Counted from the stretch's first letter, positions 9,326 to 17,899 are shown. The stretch is 58,560 nucleotides of DNA from Chloroflexota bacterium (GCA_002721995.1 PBMF01000015.1:6815-65374), one strand, 5' to 3'. Made by a program: numbers and translations. The notes: a model not told the origin generated them from the sequence alone.

Positions 9326-10603
9326 ATGACCACCAAGACTGTACAGGACCTGCACGCCCTGGGCATGGCCGCCCAGAAAGCCTCCCGGGAACTGGCCCGG
9401 CTTTCCACTGACGACAAGAACCGGGTGCTCCTGAACCTTTCCAACCTGCTCCGAACGGAACAGGCGGAGGTGCTGGCGGCCAACGAGCAGGACTACGCGG
9501 AGGCCAAGGCCGACGGCATGGAAGAGTCCTATCTGGACCGCCTGCTCCTGACCTCGGAACGGCTTAACGGCACCGCCGATGAGGTACAACGGGTGGCCGA
9601 ACTGCCCGATCCCGTGGGCGAGGTCATCGAGACTTCCACCCTGCCCAATGGGCTGATCACCAGCCGCCGCCGGGTGCCACTGGGAGTGGTGGGCAGCATC
9701 TACGAGTCCCGTCCCAATGTTACTGTGGACATCTTTGGCCTGTGCCTGAAATCGGGCAACGCCTGCCTGCTTCGAGGCGGAAAGGAAACCATACGCTCCA
9801 ACACGGCGCTGGTGGCATTGCTGCGCCGGGCCCTGGCCGCAGCCGGGGTGACCGAGGACGCCGTCCAGTATCTGGACAACCCGGACCGGGCGCTGGTGGA
9901 CGCCATGCTGCGCATGGACCAGTTCATCGACCTGCTGGTGCCCCGGGGCGGTGCGGGACTGGTCAGGTTCGTGGCCGAGAACGCCACCATGCCGGCGGTG
10001 ACCGGCGGTGTGGGCGTCTGTCATACCTACGTGGACCGGAACGCCAACCTGGAGATGGCGGCGGAGATAGTCCACAACGCCAAGGTCAGGCGTCCCTCCA
10101 TCTGCAACGCCCTGGACACCCTGCTGGTCCATTCCGAGGTCGCCGCCGAGGGACTGCCCCTCATCGCCAAGGAACTGACGGGCTCGGGAGTGGAACTGCA
10201 CTGCGACAACCGGGCGCTCAGCATCCTGGGACCGGACGCGCCCGGCACTTCTCTGCCGGCCCAAGAGGATGACTGGGGCAAGGAGTTTCTGGCCCTCATC
10301 GCCGCCGTGAAGGTGGTGGACTCCCTGGACGACGCGCTGGAGCACATCGAGACCTACGGCTCCGGCCATTCCGAGGCCATCATCACCGAGGACGAGTCGG
10401 CGGCCACCAGGTTCCTTGACGAGGTGGACGCGGCGGCGGTGTACGTCAACGCCAGCACCCAGTTCACCGACGGCGGCCAGTTCGGCCTGGGGGCCGAGGT
10501 GGGCATCAGCACCCAGAAGTTCCACGCCCGCGGACCCATGGGCCTGAAAGAGCTGACCACATACAAATGGGTCATCGTGGGCAAGGGACAGACCAGGCCC
10601 TAG
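9326..10603 (+). CDS. proA: Gamma-glutamyl phosphate reductase
   Basis: ProA reduces gamma-glutamyl phosphate with NADPH to glutamate semialdehyde, the second step of proline synthesis. The 425-residue protein is a full-length aldehyde-dehydrogenase-fold member. Visible marks are GSIYESRPNVTVDIF, CLLRGGKE, the catalytic cysteine in TGGVGVCHTY near residue 233, RRPSICNALDTLL, and the C-terminal FGLGAEVGISTQKFHARGP. Its ATG lies two bases after the proB stop, indicating translational coupling. The third enzyme, ProC, is not in the window. Confidence 0.97.
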   Translation: MTTKTVQDLHALGMAAQKASRELARLSTDDKNRVLLNLSNLLRTEQAEVLAANEQDYAEAKADGMEESYLDRLLLTSERLNGTADEVQRVAELPDPVGEVIETSTLPNGLITSRRRVPLGVVGSIYESRPNVTVDIFGLCLKSGNACLLRGGKETIRSNTALVALLRRALAAAGVTEDAVQYLDNPDRALVDAMLRMDQFIDLLVPRGGAGLVRFVAENATMPAVTGGVGVCHTYVDRNANLEMAAEIVHNAKVRRPSICNALDTLLVHSEVAAEGLPLIAKELTGSGVELHCDNRALSILGPDAPGTSLPAQEDDWGKEFLALIAAVKVVDSLDDALEHIETYGSGHSEAIITEDESAATRFLDEVDAAAVYVNASTQFTDGGQFGLGAEVGISTQKFHARGPMGLKELTTYKWVIVGKGQTRP

Positions 10604-10651
10604 CTATTAATCCGGACTCTACTCCACCCCAAACACAGGGAGGAAACGTCG

Positions 10652-10960
10652 TTGGCTGAATTCAGCTTCCAGCGCGAGGTGCGCACCCCGTCTTCCGAGG
10701 CGTACATGATCATGGAACTGGACCGGCAGGTAGGCCGGGTGGACATCCATTTCACCAATGAGATGGTCCATGTCGCCATCGCCGCCGACGAGAGCCTGAC
10801 GCAGGAGACAATCCAGGAGATCATCGACTCGGTGGACGAGGACCTGGTGGACTCCGTGGGCATCAACCGGGAGAACTTCGTGGTCCACGTCTTTCAGGGC
10901 CGGGAGACCGGCGTTTTCAGCGACGAGAACGAGTTCAGCGAGGATGGCGATAATCACTAG
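10652..10960 (+). CDS. Small acidic protein of unknown function
   Basis: A 102-residue protein with a strongly acidic C-terminus (DENEFSEDGD) and an acidic middle (TIQEIIDSVDEDLVDSVG). I do not recognise a family. It starts at a TTG codon with GGGAGGAAAC seven bases upstream; no in-frame ATG lies near, so TTG is the supported start. It is 48 bases downstream of proA on the same strand and may share that transcript. No signal peptide, membrane segment or cysteine is present. The alternating hydrophobic pattern (RVDIHFTNEMVHVAIA) suggests a small alpha/beta fold. Confidence 0.65.
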   Translation: MAEFSFQREVRTPSSEAYMIMELDRQVGRVDIHFTNEMVHVAIAADESLTQETIQEIIDSVDEDLVDSVGINRENFVVHVFQGRETGVFSDENEFSEDGDNH

Positions 10961-10974
10961 GCACTAGCCCCTAG

Positions 10975-11526
10975 CTAGAGTTGTTCGATCAGCCTGGCCA
11001 CGCTGGGCCGGTCGTGGGGCGCCTCCCCCCGGTGCTCAAAGACCACCGTACCGAACTCCCCCAGGATGAAATCCCCGCCCAACTGCTTCCAGTCGCTGGC
11101 CGCATGGTGGTAGCGCCGTCCCCTGAAGAGGAGTTTCAGGTAGGTCCAGACCGTCCGAGGGGAAAATATCTTAAGCCAGCTGCCCTCCACCAGCCCGTAG
11201 GCCGCGTAAGCCGTCCGTTCGGGGTCTGACAACACCGGAAAGGGCAGCCGTAGCTGCCGGGTCAACTGGAACAGACGTTCCTGGGGCTCAAAGGAGACGG
11301 CCACCACCGTGGCCCCCTTGGTCTGGATATCTCCGTACTGCTGCCGCAACTGCGACAGATGCTCCCTTCAAGGCACTCAAGCGAAATGCCTGAGAAAGAC
11401 CAACAATGTCTTGTTGCCCTTTAAGGACTGGAGGGAACAGGGCTCGCCTTCGGGATTGGGCAGGGTGAAGTCGGGGGCGATGCGTCCGATGAGAGAGAAC
11501 TGGGCGTCCGCTTGGCAGCCACTCAT
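10975..11526 (-). CDS. Peroxiredoxin-like selenoprotein with UxxU motif
   Basis: Read from ATG 11526 the frame is open to 10975 except for two TGA codons, at 11379-11377 (codon 50) and 11370-11368 (codon 53). The residues around them are TLLVFLRHFA-U-VP-U-REHLSQL. In AhpC/TSA-like peroxiredoxins (PRXL2 type) this place is the redox CxxC motif, usually FLRHFGCxxCRE. Sequence on both sides is good family sequence: APDFTLPNPEGEP before, VVAVSFEPQERLFQL and LPFPVLSDPERTAYAAYG after. The simplest reading is a 183-residue protein with selenocysteine at both redox positions. A stem with loop AGTT lies 10-27 bases after the second TGA. The start is uncertain: no ribosome-binding site precedes ATG 11526, and the frame stays open further upstream. 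The alternative is a pseudogene with two nonsense changes, but both would have had to hit exactly the two cysteine codons. Confidence 0.82.
11341..11358 (-). promoter_or_regulatory. Candidate bacterial SECIS stem-loop
   Basis: On the minus strand CTGTCGC (11358-11352) pairs with GCGGCAG (11347-11341) around loop AGTT, with one T-G pair. The loop lies 17-20 bases after the second TGA, within the usual bacterial SECIS distance, and contains G and U. Function is inferred. Confidence 0.45.
11368..11379 (-). other. Two in-frame TGA codons, probable selenocysteines
   Basis: TGA at 11379-11377 and 11370-11368 encode positions 50 and 53 of the peroxiredoxin-like protein, replacing both cysteines of its CxxC motif. 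Confidence 0.8.
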
Positions 11527-11590
11527 ATTTGGTTCATAAAAAGCTTGGTTTTTCCATGTGGCCGGGTTGTTTAGCCTGATTGTTTGTCGG

Positions 11591-12601
11591 CTATCCCATG
11601 TACGGGACGATGCGGTCTCCGATGAGGTCGATGGTCTTCATGATCTGGGCGTGGGAAGGGCCTCCGGAGTGGGCGTGGCGCAGCCGTAGTAGACAGCTCT
11701 CGGCCCCGGTGCCCTCGGCCCAACGCTGGAATTCCGTCAGACATTCTTCGGGGTCGCCCATTATCAGCCGGTCCTTGGCCACCCGTTCCAGGGTCAGTTC
11801 CGACTCGTCCTTGATGGACTGGAACTCCCGGAGCCCGTTCTTCCAGTAGTAGCGGTAGGCCTCCATGACCTCGGGGCCGTAGACGTCCTCGGCTTCCTTG
11901 CGGGAGCTGGCGACCCAGGCGTCGCGCATGATGATGGGAGTTGGCTGCTTGCCGGCGGCCTCCGCGGCATCTTTGTAATGGCCGATGAGCCGGCTGGTAT
12001 GTTCCAGCGTGGTGCTGGGCGTGGTGACGATGGCGTCGCCGATGGTCCCGGCGCGGCGGCCGCTCACAGGGGCGCTGGCCCCGATCCAGATTGGCGGATG
12101 GGGGTTTTGGATGGGGTCGGGCATGACCCGCATATCGTCGATCTGGTGGTGCTTGCCGTCGAAGGAAAATGACTCTCGGGACCAACTGCGGCGGATGATC
12201 TCCACCTTCTCCTCGAACAGCTCCACCCGGTCGTCCATCTCCACGCCAAAGGTGCGGAAGTCGGCCGGCTGGTAGCCCAGGCCCACCCCCAGCGTCACCC
12301 GGCCCTTGGAGACCACATCCAGGGTCACCACGTCCTCGGCCAGCCGCACCGGGTGGTGCAGGGGCAGGAGAATGACTGAAGTGCCCACTCTGAGGGTGGT
12401 GGTTGCCGCCGCCACGGCGGTACAGACGATGAGCGGCGAGGGCAGGAACCCGTCCTTGTCCTGGTGGTGCTCGCCGAAGAAGCAGGAATCGAAGCCCGCC
12501 TGCTCGGCCAGTTTGGCCTCTTCAATGACCTCGTCCACGCAACGGGGAAGGTCTTCCCCCCTGGGCGGGTTGGCGATGGAGCTGTAGAGTCCGAACTTCA
12601 T
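11591..12601 (-). CDS. Luciferase-like flavin-dependent oxidoreductase
   Basis: A 336-residue member of the LLM (bacterial luciferase-like) class, TIM-barrel enzymes using FMN or F420 with NAD(P)H. Typical marks are the N-terminal FGLYSSIANPPRGED, the active-site region AGFDSCFFGEHHQDKDG, GTSVILLPLHHPVRLAEDV, GRVTLGVGLGYQPADF, and HPPIWIGASAP. The substrate cannot be told. It is the first of four LLM proteins in the window; the others are at 23548, 47987 and 56479. They differ too much at the ends to be recent tandem copies. It lies 64 bases upstream of the peroxiredoxin-like selenoprotein gene on the same strand and may be cotranscribed with it. Confidence 0.92.
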   Translation of the reverse strand: MKFGLYSSIANPPRGEDLPRCVDEVIEEAKLAEQAGFDSCFFGEHHQDKDGFLPSPLIVCTAVAAATTTLRVGTSVILLPLHHPVRLAEDVVTLDVVSKGRVTLGVGLGYQPADFRTFGVEMDDRVELFEEKVEIIRRSWSRESFSFDGKHHQIDDMRVMPDPIQNPHPPIWIGASAPVSGRRAGTIGDAIVTTPSTTLEHTSRLIGHYKDAAEAAGKQPTPIIMRDAWVASSRKEAEDVYGPEVMEAYRYYWKNGLREFQSIKDESELTLERVAKDRLIMGDPEECLTEFQRWAEGTGAESCLLRLRHAHSGGPSHAQIMKTIDLIGDRIVPYMG

Positions 12602-12734
12602 GGGGTCACCACCTAACTGTGCTAGGGAGTGCCGCCCTTCTCAGCGGAGAGCGGCACAGGGCATTTAACCATACTATCGCCCGTGCTGCCTGTTCGGGAG
12701 TCCCGAAGATATACAGGCGAATATCATTAATTCT

Positions 12735-12763
12735 TTGAACCACTGTATTTATTTATGTATACT
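12735..12763 (+). promoter_or_regulatory. Sigma-70-type promoter of the PKD protein gene
   Basis: TTGAAC (12735-12740), 17 bases, then TATACT (12758-12763). The predicted leader to the TTG start at 12901 is about 130 bases. I looked for a cyclic-di-GMP riboswitch there and did not see its conserved bases. Confidence 0.75.
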
Positions 12764-12900
12764 GTCCACCGCCGCGCTGACGAGCGTGGCCTTTATAGGA
12801 ACTTCACTTCGGCCTCCAGGCAGGCAGTCCACCGGCAAGGATTCTCCCCGGTATCGGTTTGCTTTGGGCCGTAACTTCAGAGAGAAAAATGCTGTAACGG

Positions 12901-15435
12901 TTGCCCTTAAAGGCACTGGTTTTGTTGGGCCTCATCGCCGCCGTGGTCTTCCCCATTGGTGCGGCAGCAGAAACGCCGGTCTTCACCAGCGATCCGCAAC
13001 TAGATGCTCTGTCCGATGAGTTCTACGAGTACACAGTCACCACAGAGCCCGTGGGTCACGTAAGGCTCGACCAACGGTTTGCCAATTGGGAATCCTGGTC
13101 CCTCCCTGAGCCCCAGGAATTTGGCCAATCGTTCACAGCCGGAGTGTCGGGGAACCTCCAAAAGATCTTGGTCCACTTTTACCGAGTCTTGGACCCGGAA
13201 ACCGGGACCCTTGCTCTCGGCACCACGGCGAAGCTACGGGTCTACGAAGGGGGCATCGTCCAGGGCGAGACAGTGGGCCAACCCGAGGGGCAGCAGATAC
13301 ATTACCAGGAGTTTGTCCACGATGATCAGTGGCAACAGATCGTGCTGGACGGGGTGGTGCCGGTAACCGCCGGCCAGGAGTACACCTTCACCGTCGAAAC
13401 GGTGGGCAGATCGTGGGCCGGGGCAAATTCTCTGGACCCCTATTCCGGTGGCCGCAGCATACTCGACCCGGAGATGGACCATCTGGTCAGGACGTATGTC
13501 CAGGTCCCGGAGTACCCGGTCCTCAGTGTTGACCCGATGCTCGTGCCCGAAGCGGTGGACCAGTCGCAGCAGGAAAGCACCACACAGAGCTCAACCAGCA
13601 ACAGGCATTTCGGTCAATCGTTCACCACAGGCAACACCGGGGACCTAACCGCAGTCAGTTTCCACATCGACAGAGTATATGACCCGTCCACAGGTACATG
13701 GGTCACCGACAGCGACGCTGTGCTGCAGATATTCGAGAACGGTATCGACGGGATCACTCCCATCGGTCCCCGCGCTGTTTCCCAGGAAATCACCCTGGTG
13801 GGAGGGGCACAGACTGTCGCGCTGGACGCACCCCTTCCAGTCACGGCGGGAAAGGTCTACACATTCCGGGTCCTGACCATTGGAACGACCGTGAACCCCA
13901 TAACAACGTACGATGCCTACAGCGGCGGCCGTGCGTTGATTTATGACGGGTACGATCTGGTGTTTGAGACCTACGTCGCACCACTGAGCGGGCAGATTCC
14001 AGACTGGGCCACTTTCGTAGACAACGGTGACGGGACCGGTACTCTAAGCGGACTGCCGGGCCGGGATGGAATAGGGAGTTCCGAAGTGAGTATCCGGGCC
14101 ACTCACCGGGGAGACACGGCTGTCCAGAGGTTCTGGATGACTGCCCTCGATGGGAACGAACCCCCAGTCGCCAATTACGTAGCCGGTATCTGGTGGGAAG
14201 GCCGCGAGAGGAATTTCGACGGTTCCGATTCGTATGATCCCGATGGTGAAATCGTCTCCTACGAATGGGACTTTGGCGACGGCACCGTTGTCAGCGGCGC
14301 CTCGGTCGATCACACCTATCAGGATGACGGGGTATTCTTCCTAGAGCTGACGGTTACTGACGATATGGGGGCCACCGATACCCTTTCCCACGTCTATCAC
14401 GTTTTCAATTTGCCGCCCGAGACCACCGTGGTAGTCGATGAACCTGTCTATGAAGCCACTCGGTTCTACATCTATGCCACCGATTCCTGGGATGAAGGAC
14501 CGGTGGACAATGCCAGCCGGTTTATTTATCAATACGACTGCGCCGATGGCAGAGGGTTCGGCGGCCGCACCTACTACACTGACTGGCGTTGCACGCTGGG
14601 CGACAGCGGCCCGGTGTTGGCAACCGTCAGAATCTTTGACAAAGACGACGGCTACCGCGACTATCACAAATACTTCCACGTGTTGAATCTTCCCCCGTGG
14701 GGTTATTTCGCCGTCGAACGCACGGTGGCCGAGGGACAGTCCTTCCCGCTATCTATTTTGAATGCCCGCGACGCGTCCCAGGCTGACATCGAGGCCGGGT
14801 TAGGATACGCCTTCGATTGCGGCGACGGGCTCTCTGAATTCAGTACGTCTTCCAGTGTGGTCTGCCCTGGCAGGGATGCTGGAGTTGTATGGGTCACCGG
14901 TGTGGTCCGGGACAAGGATGGCGGCGAGAGAGCATACAACGCATCGGTGACCGTCCTGGCGCCGGCCGAGGTGGTGGCGGAGACCTCGGATGACTTGGCC
15001 GCCTTGGCTGAAAGCCCGTCCCTGGAGCCCGAGGCTGCCGAGGCCATCGAGTCCGCCGTGGTTGAACTGACCGGCAACACCGGCGGGAAGGGCGGCGCCA
15101 GCAACGGGGCCACGACGCTTCTGGAAAAGGACAACAACACCTCTGCCGTGACCAAGATCGGCAAGGCGGTGGCGAACCTTCTGGACGCCCAGGCCGCCGA
15201 CCCAAGCTCGGACCTGACGGCGGAGATCAACGCCTTGGTGTCCATGGTCAAAGCCGTTGCCCAGACTGAGATTGAAGAGGCCCAAGAGGCCGCTTCGTCC
15301 CCCGGTGACCAAAAGCGCATCGATGCCGCCCTCCAGTCGGTGGCTGAAGGCGACACACTGTTGGCCGCCGCCGACTATCTGGGCGCCTTTGATGCCTATC
15401 TGGCAGCCGTTCAGGCCGCTTCCAGCGTTCACTGA
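12901..15435 (+). CDS. Secreted PKD-domain protein
   Basis: An 844-residue exported protein with signal peptide LVLLGLIAAVVFPIGAAA at the N-terminus. Two related blocks of about 150 residues follow (starting FGQSFTAGVSGNL and FGQSFTTGNTGDL; both later contain PVTAG.YTF and YSGGR). Next is a cadherin/Ig-like segment (IPDWATFVDNGDGTGTLSG) and a classic PKD domain (ANYVAG to HVYHVF, with YEWDFGDGT). One or two weaker PKD-like repeats follow, and finally a helical alanine- and acid-rich C-terminus from about residue 690. PKD domains usually mediate adhesion or protein contacts at the cell surface. No catalytic domain or sorting signal is evident. The start is TTG at 12901; an ATG twelve bases upstream meets TAA at once. 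A strong promoter and a terminator bracket it as a single-gene unit. Confidence 0.8.
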   Translation: MPLKALVLLGLIAAVVFPIGAAAETPVFTSDPQLDALSDEFYEYTVTTEPVGHVRLDQRFANWESWSLPEPQEFGQSFTAGVSGNLQKILVHFYRVLDPETGTLALGTTAKLRVYEGGIVQGETVGQPEGQQIHYQEFVHDDQWQQIVLDGVVPVTAGQEYTFTVETVGRSWAGANSLDPYSGGRSILDPEMDHLVRTYVQVPEYPVLSVDPMLVPEAVDQSQQESTTQSSTSNRHFGQSFTTGNTGDLTAVSFHIDRVYDPSTGTWVTDSDAVLQIFENGIDGITPIGPRAVSQEITLVGGAQTVALDAPLPVTAGKVYTFRVLTIGTTVNPITTYDAYSGGRALIYDGYDLVFETYVAPLSGQIPDWATFVDNGDGTGTLSGLPGRDGIGSSEVSIRATHRGDTAVQRFWMTALDGNEPPVANYVAGIWWEGRERNFDGSDSYDPDGEIVSYEWDFGDGTVVSGASVDHTYQDDGVFFLELTVTDDMGATDTLSHVYHVFNLPPETTVVVDEPVYEATRFYIYATDSWDEGPVDNASRFIYQYDCADGRGFGGRTYYTDWRCTLGDSGPVLATVRIFDKDDGYRDYHKYFHVLNLPPWGYFAVERTVAEGQSFPLSILNARDASQADIEAGLGYAFDCGDGLSEFSTSSSVVCPGRDAGVVWVTGVVRDKDGGERAYNASVTVLAPAEVVAETSDDLAALAESPSLEPEAAEAIESAVVELTGNTGGKGGASNGATTLLEKDNNTSAVTKIGKAVANLLDAQAADPSSDLTAEINALVSMVKAVAQTEIEEAQEAASSPGDQKRIDAALQSVAEGDTLLAAADYLGAFDAYLAAVQAASSVH

Positions 15436-15463
15436 CCAGGTCTCCTTCCACCCAAAAACAATC

Positions 15464-15492
15464 AAGGCCCCTGCCACCTAGGCAGGGGCCTT
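15464..15492. terminator. Terminator after the PKD protein gene
   Basis: AAGGCCCCTGCC (15464-15475) and GGCAGGGGCCTT (15481-15492) form a perfect 12-bp stem. The T run is poor on the plus strand and better on the minus strand, so it may work both ways. Confidence 0.7.
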
Positions 15493-15552
15493 GTGCTTCC
15501 GCTAACATGCAGTTGAACCCAGGCCAGTGCCCATCAGGAGAACCGCCGCAAC

Positions 15553-16365
15553 ATGCCAGAACTTCCCGAGGTTGAGAACACCCGCCGCAACCTGGTGCGG
15601 TTTGGGTTGCCCGGCTGCACCATCACCGGGGCCGACATAACCTGGGCCAACACGGTGAAGAAGCCGTCGGCTGCGGAACTGACTGAGGGCGTTAAGGGCC
15701 GGACCATCCAGGAGGCCCGTCGCAAGGGCAAGTTCCTGATGTTCCCCCTATCAGGCGCGGGGCCCGAGACCTTCATCGTGCATCTGGGCATGACGGGACG
15801 CCTGCTGGTGCAGCCCGCCTCCCAAGAGCCCGACCCCATGACCCGGCACACCTTCCCCCTGGACGACGGCCGGGAACTGCGCTTCGTGGACGGCCGGAAG
15901 TTCGGCAAGCTATGGTTGGTGGACTCCCCCGACGAGGCCCTGCCCAAGATGAGCCCGGAACCCCTGGACGACGAGTTCACCGTTGAGACCCTGGCCGAGT
16001 CCTTCGCTGGCAAGAAGGCGCCGGTGAAGGCGCTTTTGTTGGAGCAGTCGGTGGCCTGTGGGCTGGGGAACCTGTACGCCGACGAGTCGCTGTACCTGGC
16101 CGGCATCCACCCGGAGCGGCCGGCGGCGGGGCTTTCCACCGACGAAGTGGCCCGGCTGCTGCAGGGGATCACCGACGCGCTGAACGCGGCCTACGGGGTC
16201 TACGACCGGGCCCGGGACCAGCATTGGCCCGACCCTCCCACGGCCCTTACCACCTGGAGCCACCCCCGGGACGTCAACTCCCCCTGCCCCAACTGCGGCA
16301 CCAACATGTCGGCCATCCGCGTCCGCGCCCGCGGCACCTACTTCTGCGGGAAGTGCCAGGTGTAG
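15553..16365 (+). CDS. mutM: Formamidopyrimidine-DNA glycosylase
   Basis: Fpg/MutM removes 8-oxoguanine and ring-opened purines and nicks the abasic site. The protein begins MPELPEVEN, giving catalytic Pro1 (after Met removal), Glu2 and Glu5. It has the helix-two-turn-helix segment with SVACGLGNLYADESLYLAGIHP, and ends in a zinc finger with CPNCGTNM and YFCGKCQV. The length of 270 residues is normal. AGGAG precedes the ATG. It stands alone, but the window also encodes other repair proteins (Mfd, SbcC, AlkA-like, Mug-like, Nudix). Confidence 0.96.
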   Translation: MPELPEVENTRRNLVRFGLPGCTITGADITWANTVKKPSAAELTEGVKGRTIQEARRKGKFLMFPLSGAGPETFIVHLGMTGRLLVQPASQEPDPMTRHTFPLDDGRELRFVDGRKFGKLWLVDSPDEALPKMSPEPLDDEFTVETLAESFAGKKAPVKALLLEQSVACGLGNLYADESLYLAGIHPERPAAGLSTDEVARLLQGITDALNAAYGVYDRARDQHWPDPPTALTTWSHPRDVNSPCPNCGTNMSAIRVRARGTYFCGKCQV

Positions 16366-16393
16366 GGGAACCTAGAAATAGATAGCGCGAGGA

Positions 16394-16972
16394 TTAATCC
16401 GGCTCCAATTGTAGTGGTCTACTGGTCTCGTTTTTGGCGGGTTGGGTCTTCCACCAGACGGCCGCAAACATCGCAATTGGAGCATCGGTCAATGCGAGGA
16501 TCATTGGCCATCCAAGCCCCAATGGTAGAAATTGGTCGAGTATCCGCAGAATCTCTCCCTCGTCTCCAAGACGAGAAACATTAGGACGGTTGCTTGTAAC
16601 TAAATAGGCGAACATCGTGATCAAGATGAAGGTCGCCCTAGGTAGCAAGGAGGAAATGAGGACGGCCTTGGCAAGCAATCTCTGTGTTCGGTTTTTCAGG
16701 CTGGATCTAATCAGCAAAATCCCGGCTACGCAGCCGGGCAACACTTGAAAAAACAAACCAAACAGGAGTCCGACAACTTGCTTAAAGTTGGTTAGTGCTT
16801 CCTCGTCTGGCGTTACTTTGAGCCAGCCAATCTCGGAATCGACACCGACCAGCGTATACCCTAACCAGTGCCCGGATTCATGTATAAACTGCCATATTCC
16901 GAAAGTAAGCAGGGCAACTAATAGAATTTTGCCGAGAAGGGTCCAAAAGCTAGTTCCCTGCCAGACACCCAC
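16394..16972 (-). CDS. Membrane protein with HESGH metalloprotease-like motif
   Basis: A 192-residue protein with about four hydrophobic segments (near residues 12-30, 68-90, 105-125 and 148-170). FIHESGHWLGY at about residues 29-39 has the HExxH zinc-binding pattern. The placement, inside or at the edge of the first membrane helix, recalls site-2-type (M50) proteases, but I do not see the second M50 motif, so the class is uncertain. Base composition is clearly more AT-rich than the neighbours, hinting at recent acquisition. It starts with GTG directly after the stop codon of the PPOX gene and may be read through from it. Confidence 0.6.
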   Translation of the reverse strand: MGVWQGTSFWTLLGKILLVALLTFGIWQFIHESGHWLGYTLVGVDSEIGWLKVTPDEEALTNFKQVVGLLFGLFFQVLPGCVAGILLIRSSLKNRTQRLLAKAVLISSLLPRATFILITMFAYLVTSNRPNVSRLGDEGEILRILDQFLPLGLGWPMILALTDAPIAMFAAVWWKTQPAKNETSRPLQLEPD

Positions 16973-17392
16973 CTACACCGCAGTCCCGTACACGCGGTCT
17001 GGGACCACTATGACGGCGGAGCGGCGGTCGGCGACCATGGCCTGGTCGTACTCCTCCCAGTTGGGGTGTTCGCCCTTGGTGGCGGCCCGGTAAACGTCCC
17101 GCAGGGCCAGGCGCAGTTCGTCGGCATCGGTCTCGCCGGGCGAGAGGATGGTGGCCTCGCCCTCCAGCACCACGTAGCCCCACCAGTCGCGCTGGGAGAC
17201 CATCAGTGAGCAGCGGGAGTCTCGCTTCAGGTTCAGCAGCTTGGCCCGGTCGGCGGTGGTGGTGAAGGCCACGCCGTCGCCGTAGGCCCCGCAGGTCACG
17301 ACGCTCATCTGGGGCATGCCGTTCCGCCGGAAGCAGCTCAACACACCCTGGTGGTTCTCGGTGGTGAATGCCCGCACATTATCAGACAGCAT
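16973..17392 (-). CDS. PPOX-class flavin-dependent enzyme
   Basis: A 139-residue protein of the pyridoxamine 5'-phosphate oxidase-like split-barrel family, of the kind often annotated F420- or FMN-dependent. Marks are FTTENHQGVLSCFRRNGMPQ, VAFTTTADRAKLLNLKRD, and WWGYVVLEGEATIL. The true start is ATG 17392, which overlaps the last eleven bases of the acetyltransferase gene. The frame further upstream is only an alternate reading of that gene. The overlap indicates translational coupling. Substrate unknown. Confidence 0.82.
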   Translation of the reverse strand: MLSDNVRAFTTENHQGVLSCFRRNGMPQMSVVTCGAYGDGVAFTTTADRAKLLNLKRDSRCSLMVSQRDWWGYVVLEGEATILSPGETDADELRLALRDVYRAATKGEHPNWEEYDQAMVADRRSAVIVVPDRVYGTAV

Positions 17393-17882
17393 CGTCTCTC
17401 TCCGGGTCCAGCTCGAATTCGATCTCGTACATGTCGTAGTGGGTCTCCTGCATGCGCAGGCCTTTATAGACCCCCTGGGCGATCTCGTTATCCTTGTCCA
17501 CGTAGAGCCGCAGGCCGCAGACGTTGCCCTGGCGGCGGGCCTCCACCGCCGTGTATATATGGAGGGACTTGTAGACCCCCATGCGGCGGTAGTCCGGGGC
17601 CACGTAGACGCTCTGAATCCACCAGAAGAAGGCGTTCCGCCAGTCGCTCCACTCATAGGTTATGAGCAGCTGGCCAACCTGTCGGCCCATATGCTCGGCC
17701 ACCAGATAGAAACCCAGGTCATTGCGGGTGAGCACGGCCTCGACGCCGGGCCGCAGGTCCCGTTCCCGCAGTTCCTTGTCCTCGGTTTCCTTGGCCATGG
17801 CCGCGTTGAAGGCGACGATGGTATCCAGATGGGCCAAAGACGCCCGCCGGACCTGTATCTCATTTCCCGGGAAAGAAGTCAC
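17382..17882 (-). CDS. GNAT-family N-acetyltransferase
   Basis: A 166-residue GCN5-related acetyltransferase, transferring acetyl from acetyl-CoA to an amine. The core shows VRRASLAHLDTIVAFN at the start, the acetyl-CoA loop in YVAPDYRRMGVYKSL (a Q/RxxGxG variant) and LRLYVDKDNEIAQGVYKGLRM near the C-terminus. The GTG at 17882 has GGAG five bases upstream. It sits 17 bases after nothing but leader sequence from sbcC's stop, on the same strand, so sbcC is its neighbour on the 3' side only by position: transcription runs from this gene into the PPOX gene. Substrate unknown. Confidence 0.85.
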   Translation of the reverse strand: MTSFPGNEIQVRRASLAHLDTIVAFNAAMAKETEDKELRERDLRPGVEAVLTRNDLGFYLVAEHMGRQVGQLLITYEWSDWRNAFFWWIQSVYVAPDYRRMGVYKSLHIYTAVEARRQGNVCGLRLYVDKDNEIAQGVYKGLRMQETHYDMYEIEFELDPERDDAV

Positions 17883-17899
17883 ATCAACTCCAGGGGTCT

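Noticed and set aside
12764..12900. Cyclic-di-GMP riboswitch in the PKD gene leader
   Set aside because: The conserved aptamer bases are not found, although such leaders often precede PKD proteins.
16973..17656. Long PPOX reading of 227 residues
   Set aside because: The first 88 codons are an alternate reading of the acetyltransferase gene; the flavoprotein starts at 17392.
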